Assembly: GCA_023375675.1 (NCBI GenBank)
Contig: JALQBC010000016.1
Location: 1 to 64,000, forward strand
Reading direction: 5' to 3'
DNA: 64,000 nucleotides
Source of the DNA: Cytospora piceicola
Lineage: Eukaryota; Ascomycota; Sordariomycetes; Diaporthales; Cytosporaceae
Part shown: positions 58,253-64,000 of the stretch, piece by piece
How positions within the stretch are numbered: the first letter of the stretch is position 1
Layout of the letters: each line of letters opens with the position of its first letter
Program-made: the position numbers and the translations under genes
Notes under the pieces: model-generated
What the model was told of the DNA's origin: nothing
The model's database searches: none
Seen by the model: only the letters and a program-made list of their open reading frames with translations

Positions 58253-59491
58253 CTAATCCTCTTCCTCTTTCGATGGGATATACGTGACCCATCTAACATC
58301 TTGGCAGTAGGTGAAGTGGTCATATGAATCAAAGCCCCAAGCCATCTGTCGTGAAGCATCGTAGAAGTATCCGGCATTGTTCAGTCCACATTGGTACGTA
58401 ACATTGCCCAGGGCATAGTACCAGTCTGCAGGATCGTCGCAGTGTGCATTGGATCCGACGCTGCATGGAAAGTTTGTAAGCTTATGAAACTAGCCACAGA
58501 GTGTATGGTCCTCAGGGGAAGAGTGAAAGGGGATGGGGAAGGATAGCTATGGAGACTTGGAATCTTTGTTTGACGATACTTACCTGCATGCCCAGACTCG
58601 CACATTGGTGGCAGGGTCATAAACAGACACACCTCCATATGACGCGCCCTCAGTGTTGAGCCGATTCTCGCAACCACACCAATCCATCATCTTGGCCATG
58701 GCCAGGATCCGCCCCTCAGCATCCATGGCAGGATACAAGGTGCACGAAGTCAACATGTAGATTGGATTCTGCCAGGTGGGATCGTTGGGGTCGTAACCAA
58801 TCTTGACGGAATCATTTCGGGCCTCGGACATTGTCACCTCGGGCCAGTCCTTTGTAGCGTTGTCTTCGTTGTGAGCTGCATGGTTTGGTTCCATCACCAG
58901 CGACCCTAGAAACTCAGTGACATTAGGATCAGAGGAAGTTCCCTCATCACGCTTGTCCGAGTGTCCCACTTGTCCATTGATGTATCCACCGGCTGGGTTA
59001 GGGCATCCAAAGTTTGCCTTGTAGTGTCTAGGTCGACGATCCACCTCTAGGCAATGACATGAGCTCATACACCAATTCCAGCTTTGTTGCTCAACGAGCG
59101 ATGGTCCAGGGTAGACTCCTGCAATTATGTAGCCCCAGTCGTTGCAGCGCATCGCTGCCCTGCACCAAGCGAGGCTAGGTCTGAAGACCATTGGAGGGAT
59201 GAGAGGCTCAGAGTAGTTGCAAACGATGTCCCAAGTGATCAGGTCTGTCAAACCGTTGGTAGGCGGGAAGGCACGCTCGTTCACCAAGTTTTCGGGGATT
59301 GTGAGGTCATCAGAGTGGTCGTTATCGTCGAGCAGTGCGATGTTGTCAGTGTGAGTGTTGCTAGGCAGAAGGTCCTCAACAACGCTGACAGAGTCTGTAG
59401 AAGACGCTGTATCGTGCGCAGAGGAGGGGACGACGACCATGGCAAGGCCAGTGCCCAGAAAGAGCAGGAAGAGAAGGTGACTGAGATTCAT
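58253..59491 (-). CDS. Secreted Cys-rich hypothetical protein
   Basis: Two exons on the minus strand, 58584-59491 and 58253-58460, with a 123-nt GT-AG intron, giving 371 residues. The start is the ATG at 59491; CCACAG upstream suggests a leader intron. The signal peptide is residues 1-25 (MNLSHLLFLLFLGTGLA...), followed by an acidic low-complexity stretch to about 75. The mature protein has many Cys, often next to Trp or aromatic residues (CNDWGYIIAG, WNWCMSSCHCLE, MDWCGCENR, VWACSVGSNAHC, WYYALGNVTYQCG), so several disulfides are likely, and there are N-glycosylation sites (NYS, NVT, NAT). No enzyme motif is recognised. Length is above that of most small effectors. Likely extracellular; role unknown. 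Confidence 0.8.
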
Positions 59492-61412
59492 CTTGCTGGC
59501 TGTGGATATTAGGCAAACAGTCAGCGTGAAATCTGAGCAAGTACTTAGGTAGGCACGGGCAGGAAGTTCGAAAAGAAGCCTTTGAGGTGATGGACCTACT
59601 TGTAGAGCAATCAATTGCTGTATTGTCAATCTATCGAGATGAATAATCTTTTGCGCCTTGTGGAATCCGTTGTCTTGCGAGTGGTTTGGTACGATCCCTC
59701 AAGTGTACAGAGGGAAACAAGTCGTTATTTGATGGAAAACGAGGAGCGGTCAACTGGTAGAAACCAAAGTACCTAGGTATTGTGAAGACCATATCCAGCT
59801 TTGTTATGGAAGGAGCTCCCTGAGAGTACCTAGGTACCTATATACATTATGTAGCGTGTTTTTGGAAAGACCTCGGGAGCCTCCAAGGTTTACAAGGTTA
59901 CCTAGGTACCTACCTAGGTAGGTACCTACGTACTGCCTGTGGCGTGTTGAAGCAATGACTGCCGAGGTGAAGGTTCACTTAAGTTCACCTGGGCTAGCTA
60001 CAGGTAGCTGGTGGTTGCTTGAAGACCTGGACAGGTGCACATGTGGAACTGGAGTCAACCTGCTTATGGATATTGTACTAGACACATTCGTAGACGGAGG
60101 CCCTGTGAAGACTTGCCTGGGTACTTCTATGTCTTACCATAATGATATCCACGGATATTTACAGGTTTGATATACATCCACGAATACTATAAGGCCGAAG
60201 AAGGGTGTTCAGAGTACAAGGGGGGGGGGGCTGGAGGCTTAGCTTTGCAAACCTTGGAAGGCAAACACCTGAGTTTACCTAGGATCCTGTCCAATGAAGG
60301 GCCACGGGGGGTGTCTGAAGTATCACAAAGCACAATATCGCTATTAAGTAAGCCGATTTGTCTGAATATCCCAGATCTACGAGGGCTTGAACATCCCATC
60401 TTCAATACGAAAGCCTCAAGGGTTGGGCGAAGCCATACAGCTCAAGTTGGTAGGCATCAAACATGATTGTTTTGCCATGGCTCTACCAAGAACCGAGACA
60501 GAAACAACCGTTGTTTCTGTGCTGACCTGAGAATTTGTGAGGGGCATGCAGATATCTAGAATAGTCGAAAGACTGGGTTGAAAAGATAGTCTCCAGTTCC
60601 AGAGATCAAGATGCTGCTTGGCACGCCCGTCGGCTATCAGGTTCCCTCATAGGCTGGCCGGGTGCTAAGATTATCAGCGTGTGCCTCAAGGCAGGACGCT
60701 GAAGGACGGTTGTGGTCGGCTTGAAGTACCTTTCTCACAAACCGGCCTTGACTCATCCCATCTGAGGAGACAGAGGAGCGCAACAGAAACCCAAGTCACT
60801 TGAAATCCCTAGAGATATTACAATCCATATCAAAGTGGTGAACAAATATGGCACGCCAGTTAACAACGTTCATCCATGGTCAACTGGTATCGATGCCCTT
60901 CCTGCCAGCGTTTCTGCTTCCAATGTTTGTAGTGCAGCATACTTATCTAAAGATGTATCATGTACAGTGAGACAGTATCTCATCCAGACAATACCAAGGT
61001 TTTGAATACCACAATGAACATTCACTTGAGCCTCTATCGTGTGTCGGCAGATATGTTGTACTTGGGTAGAAAATGTTGATGTTGTCCGAGCTGCTCGAAA
61101 GGAATGACGTTGTTCAGTAAAGAATGTACCTTAGATATTACGTAAGCGCTGTCCCTCGGGTATGGAGACCGATTCAACGGCTTCGACATGTTCATCCCTC
61201 CAACCACTGCACCAGCCTTTGGATACCACAAGCTCGTCATTTTGTCAAAATTACTTTCTTCATTGCTCTCATACGCATCACTAGTACGCTTTAATGCTCT
61301 TATTGGTGTTGTGAATCGACCAGAGGACGTCAAATTGTAGCTCTTATTGTTTTCTTGCCCCACCTCAACCCAATCCTGCGAGTAGCGAACAGCAAGCATC
61401 AAAACAGCAAAC
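59492..61412. other. Intergenic region with TACCTAGGTA palindrome cluster
   Basis: Holds five copies of TACCTAGGTA (59770, 59827, 59899, 59911 and a partial copy near 59921) in 160 bases. No gene is recognised. The last few hundred bases should contain the promoter and leader of the RGG gene; an opposite-strand frame at 61034-61414 has no support. Confidence 0.5.
59770..59930. repeat. Cluster of TACCTAGGTA palindromes
   Basis: Exact 10-bp palindromes start at 59770, 59827, 59899 and 59911; the last two are almost tandem and continue into GGTACCTACGTAC. Confidence 0.8.
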
Positions 61413-62684
61413 ATGGACGACCAGTTTGGTGGCAGAACCGATGACGACCTGTTCGCCGATGAGTTTGAACCCGTCCTGGGCGATGAGCCTCAATCGCAGC
61501 CCGAGCCCGAGGTTGCAACAGCGCCAGCCCCTCCTGTCGCCAGCGAGACACCGTCGGTCGCAAGCCAGTCGCCCTCGACGGCGGTCCTCACCTCGGTAGA
61601 GGCAGCCCCAGCTGCGAATGTGCCAACTCCAGCCTCACCGGCCGCCGAGCCCAAGGCTGGCTCTGGACTAGCATCATCACGATTCGCCCAGGAACCCCCA
61701 GTCGAAACGCCCCGTGCACCACGGAGCCATCGCCAAAACCGGTCCAGCCATAATAACAATAACAATAACAACAACAACAGCAACAGCAGCAACAACAACC
61801 ATACCAACAACAACAGCCACACCAACAATCAGCACGTCGCAGCATCGCCTACCCCCTCGAGCCCTGCGCCTGCCCCTGTCAAGCAGCATGAGAACCGCCA
61901 CCAGAACCCAAAGACCGGAGCCATCCGCGTAGGCTCGGGCGCAAATCCGCGGACCAAGCTCACGGAGGCGGAGCTCGCCGACAAGATGGAGAAGATGCGC
62001 ATCATCAACGCGGAGAAGACGGAGCGCTTCAAGCGCGCCGAGGCCGACGAGCATTCCCATGCCATCGCGTTGGAGAAGGCTAGCGAGGAGACCAAGAAGC
62101 GCCGGCAGGAGGAGGCTGAGCGGCGGAAGATGGAGGCGACGAACCGGCGGCAGATGGACGACGAGCGGGAGCGCAACAGGCAAAGGAAGCTGAATGCCCT
62201 GGGGGTCAAGGAGAACAGCTGGGACGAGGGCAAGGAGGAGAGGATGGAAGAGGAGGACAGGAGGAGGGGTGGTCAGAACTTCAGGGGTGCGAATGGTGGC
62301 GTTCGCGGCCCCGCGAGCGGCAGGGGTGGCGGCCTGGCGGGGAGTCGGTTTGCCGAGGCGACGCCGGACACGGACTTCATGGCTGGTCGGGGAGGATCTG
62401 CGCGGGGTCGAGGAGGCCGAGGAGGTGGTAGGGGACGGGGTGGTGGCCGTGGTGATTACTTCGGCACGCCACCGCCGCAAGGCGATTCCCCCGCACCCGC
62501 AAAGGCAAAGGAGGCTGCCCTCAAGGTCGAAGACTTCCCAGCGTTGCCGTCCTCGTCGACAGCAAACAAGAAGACCGAAGACGTCGCCAAGGCGGACCTG
62601 CCCTCGCCAATGTCGCCCCTTGGAAAGTGGGACGACGAGATGGAAGCCATGGACGCAAAGACGGCCGCGGCGACCAGCCCTTAG
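61413..62684 (+). CDS. RGG-repeat, coiled-coil putative RNA-binding protein
   Basis: A 423-residue single-exon protein starting at MDDQFGG. The acidic N-terminus (DDDLFADEFEPV) is followed by Ala/Pro-rich disorder, an Asn/His-rich run at about 113-140, a Lys/Glu/Arg-rich coiled coil at about 183-262 (LTEAELADKMEKMRIINAEK...), and a Gly/Arg region at about 285-347 with many RGG and RGR triplets, which typically bind RNA and are arginine-methylated. The short motif GLASSRFA (85-92) recurs as GLAGSRFA (307-314). VEDFPALPSS (about 370) and the C-terminal WDDEMEAMD also look like interaction motifs. The architecture suggests a cytoplasmic mRNA-binding or translation-related protein, but no named family is assigned. 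Confidence 0.85.
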   Translation: MDDQFGGRTDDDLFADEFEPVLGDEPQSQPEPEVATAPAPPVASETPSVASQSPSTAVLTSVEAAPAANVPTPASPAAEPKAGSGLASSRFAQEPPVETPRAPRSHRQNRSSHNNNNNNNNNSNSSNNNHTNNNSHTNNQHVAASPTPSSPAPAPVKQHENRHQNPKTGAIRVGSGANPRTKLTEAELADKMEKMRIINAEKTERFKRAEADEHSHAIALEKASEETKKRRQEEAERRKMEATNRRQMDDERERNRQRKLNALGVKENSWDEGKEERMEEEDRRRGGQNFRGANGGVRGPASGRGGGLAGSRFAEATPDTDFMAGRGGSARGRGGRGGGRGRGGGRGDYFGTPPPQGDSPAPAKAKEAALKVEDFPALPSSSTANKKTEDVAKADLPSPMSPLGKWDDEMEAMDAKTAAATSP

Positions 62685-63890
62685 GCGACCCCTCAAAGCA
62701 GGGCGATGAATCCCCGGCCTTGGCAGCTCCGTGTGTTCTCCACCAGAAGAACAACAGCTCTTTGTCGTCAACGGATCTTGTATACTATGTTTTTTCATGC
62801 GTGGGTAGGGCGATGGCCTTTGGGCCCAAGTCCTAGGCGGGGTGTGCTTGTGTAAGACCTCTCCAGAGACTTAAGCCCAAGCGGAAGCGTAGAGTTTTGC
62901 GGCCTTTGGGCCTGGGACCTCTGACGAGATAACATGTGCTCGAAATGTTTTCTCGGGGCTAGAGATATATGTGTGTGCTGTGAGGGCTGAACTGTTGAAC
63001 ATGTGTCAACAGAGCGTTTGTAGAGTCTCATTTTCTGAATGAGATTGTATAACAGGGGAAAGAGCATTTCTTCTATTCCAGCCACCAAGTGTTGGACTGT
63101 ATAGGAGTTGCCTGTTGGCAGGAGACGCGGCAGCCGTTATGACGGAATGAATCCAAGATACCACAAAACAGAGGGGGAAATTATGCAGTAGCGAAATAAT
63201 CGATAACGTATATAGTATCCCTGATGAGGGATATTGAACATGGTTAGATCCTCATCCATCATATTCTGGTACATAGCACTGTCCAGCGACAGTTCTGGGG
63301 AACATTGCCATCGCCGTCCTGCTCATGTCCTTTTTGAAAAATCGTCGACCTTACCATACAACACTCTTTCTCATGTTCTACTAGTGCAGATGGATGGTCC
63401 CGGGCTTATATATGATACGAAGCCAACATGTTCGCTTTGAGCCTAGCATTGTTAATATTAATGCTGGTTTGTATTGGATTCGACATACTTCTTCCATCGT
63501 ACATTCTTCAGTAACCATTACTAGCCTCGTCTTGGTATAAGAGCATCAGAGTACGATTCTCGAACTCTTCCCACTATAGTCCATAACGCCCCGAACGCCC
63601 GAGCCATGCAAAACCCATTTGTAGAGGACAATCCACCTCGCTTTCTTGAGGAGGCGATGCCAAATGGTCGTCCGTTCAATCCCCATCTTTTACGCCGCTC
63701 CATTCTCCCACGCTGTTGACGGGATGCTTCCTCGTTCACAAAAGCATGTTGCTGAAGGCCACATTGCCGTCGTAAAGTCCCACGTCTTGCTTATCCTCGG
63801 CTTGATGTCCCGCGCCCAAGACTGTACCGCCTTGTCCTTTTCCGCAGGGGGTTTCCCACCCGAGTCTCCATGAGTATCATGACGGCCACC
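62685..63890. other. Convergent intergenic region
   Basis: Lies between the RGG gene (plus) and the 3' end of the partial gene at the right edge (minus). A 37-codon plus-strand frame at 63606-63719 (MQNPFVEDNPPRFLEEA...) reads protein-like but is too short to judge. Nothing else is recognised. Confidence 0.45.
63606..63719 (+). CDS. Possible micropeptide or first exon
   Basis: A 37-residue ATG-to-TGA frame, rich in Pro, Glu and Arg (starts MQNPFVEDNPPRF, ends RRSILPRC). Composition is unlike chance frames nearby, but there is no homologue I recognise and no clear splice donor. Low confidence. Confidence 0.15.
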   Translation: MQNPFVEDNPPRFLEEAMPNGRPFNPHLLRRSILPRC

Positions 63891-64000
63891 CTACCAACCA
63901 CCACGGAAGCCCCGTCCACGACCCCTATACCCGCCTCCGGGACCCCTAGGACCCCTCGGGCCACGTCCCCAATCTCCACCGCCGCCCGGGCCCGTCGGCA
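63891..64000 (-). CDS. C-terminal end of an RGG-rich protein (cut by window edge)
   Basis: The minus-strand frame enters at the right edge and gives 35 residues rich in Gly, Arg and Pro (PTGPGGGGDWGRGPRGPRG, then GGYRGRGRGFRGGW), stopping at TAG (63891-63893). A Gly/Arg tail with aromatic residues is typical of RNA-binding proteins such as Gar1-type or Scd6-type factors; the rest of the gene lies outside the window, so the family cannot be decided. Confidence 0.6.
   Translation of the reverse strand, partial: PTGPGGGGDWGRGPRGPRGPGGGYRGRGRGFRGGW

Noticed and set aside
61034..61414. 126-codon minus-strand frame upstream of the RGG gene
   Set aside because: Reaches exactly into the RGG start region and has no recognisable feature; probably chance within the leader.
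61677..62798. 373-codon open frame on the minus strand
   Set aside because: Antisense shadow of the RGG gene; Leu/Val/Arg-rich with no domain, and it runs through the RGG gene's stop and 3' region.

Overview
The window comes from the nuclear genome of a filamentous ascomycete, most likely a Sordariomycete. The evidence is short GT-AG introns with CTNAC-like branch sites, C-ending codons in the real genes, a velvet regulator, a NACHT_N/NACHT/ankyrin protein of the fungal NLR type, a PL1 pectate lyase, and a very AT-rich TE block that looks like repeat-induced point mutation (RIP). No species is claimed.

Layout. Bases 1-2290 are a degenerate GTAA tetranucleotide tract with a higher-order unit, followed by a GC-rich hairpin (2301-2380). 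Bases 2593-18671 are one Russian-doll transposon nest that can be resolved to the base. A pogo/Fot1-type DNA transposon (41-bp terminal inverted repeats, TA duplication) was hit by a Ty3/gypsy chromovirus on the minus strand (205-bp LTRs, TAAGA duplication). That element was hit by a second copy of the same family on the plus strand (205-bp LTRs, ATAAG duplication). All three are riddled with stops. Bases 18.7-20.2 kb hold gene debris, including the 3' end of a dead cytochrome P450. At 22351-22512 (minus) lies a tRNA-Ile(UAU) gene. It carries the normal anticodon-loop intron plus a second 59-nt GT-AG insert between the D arm and the anticodon arm, the most unusual feature of the window.

A velvet-domain regulator (24.0-25.5 kb, minus) borders about 14 kb of normal-GC DNA with no convincing gene, only short relics, one of them ankyrin-like. 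Then come: a four-exon, 1,711-residue NACHT_N-NACHT-ankyrin protein (39.8-45.2 kb, plus); an MFS monocarboxylate-type transporter (45.9-47.6 kb, minus); and a small acidic hypothetical protein (48.7-49.4 kb, minus). After a 5-kb gap follow a secreted pectate lyase (54.6-55.8 kb, plus), an intracellular HExxH metallopeptidase-like protein (56.2-57.3 kb, minus), a secreted Cys-rich protein (58.3-59.5 kb, minus), an RGG/coiled-coil protein (61.4-62.7 kb, plus), and the RGG-rich C-terminus of a gene running off the right edge (63.9-64.0 kb, minus).

The genes do not form an obvious pathway or cluster. The content (plant cell-wall enzyme, secreted Cys-rich protein, NLR-like receptor, TE-rich AT isochore) suits an accessory region of a plant-associated fungus. 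A 12-bp palindrome, TACCCTAGGGTA, recurs at six exact intergenic sites, and a related TACCTAGGTA palindrome clusters near 59.8 kb. Both far exceed chance.
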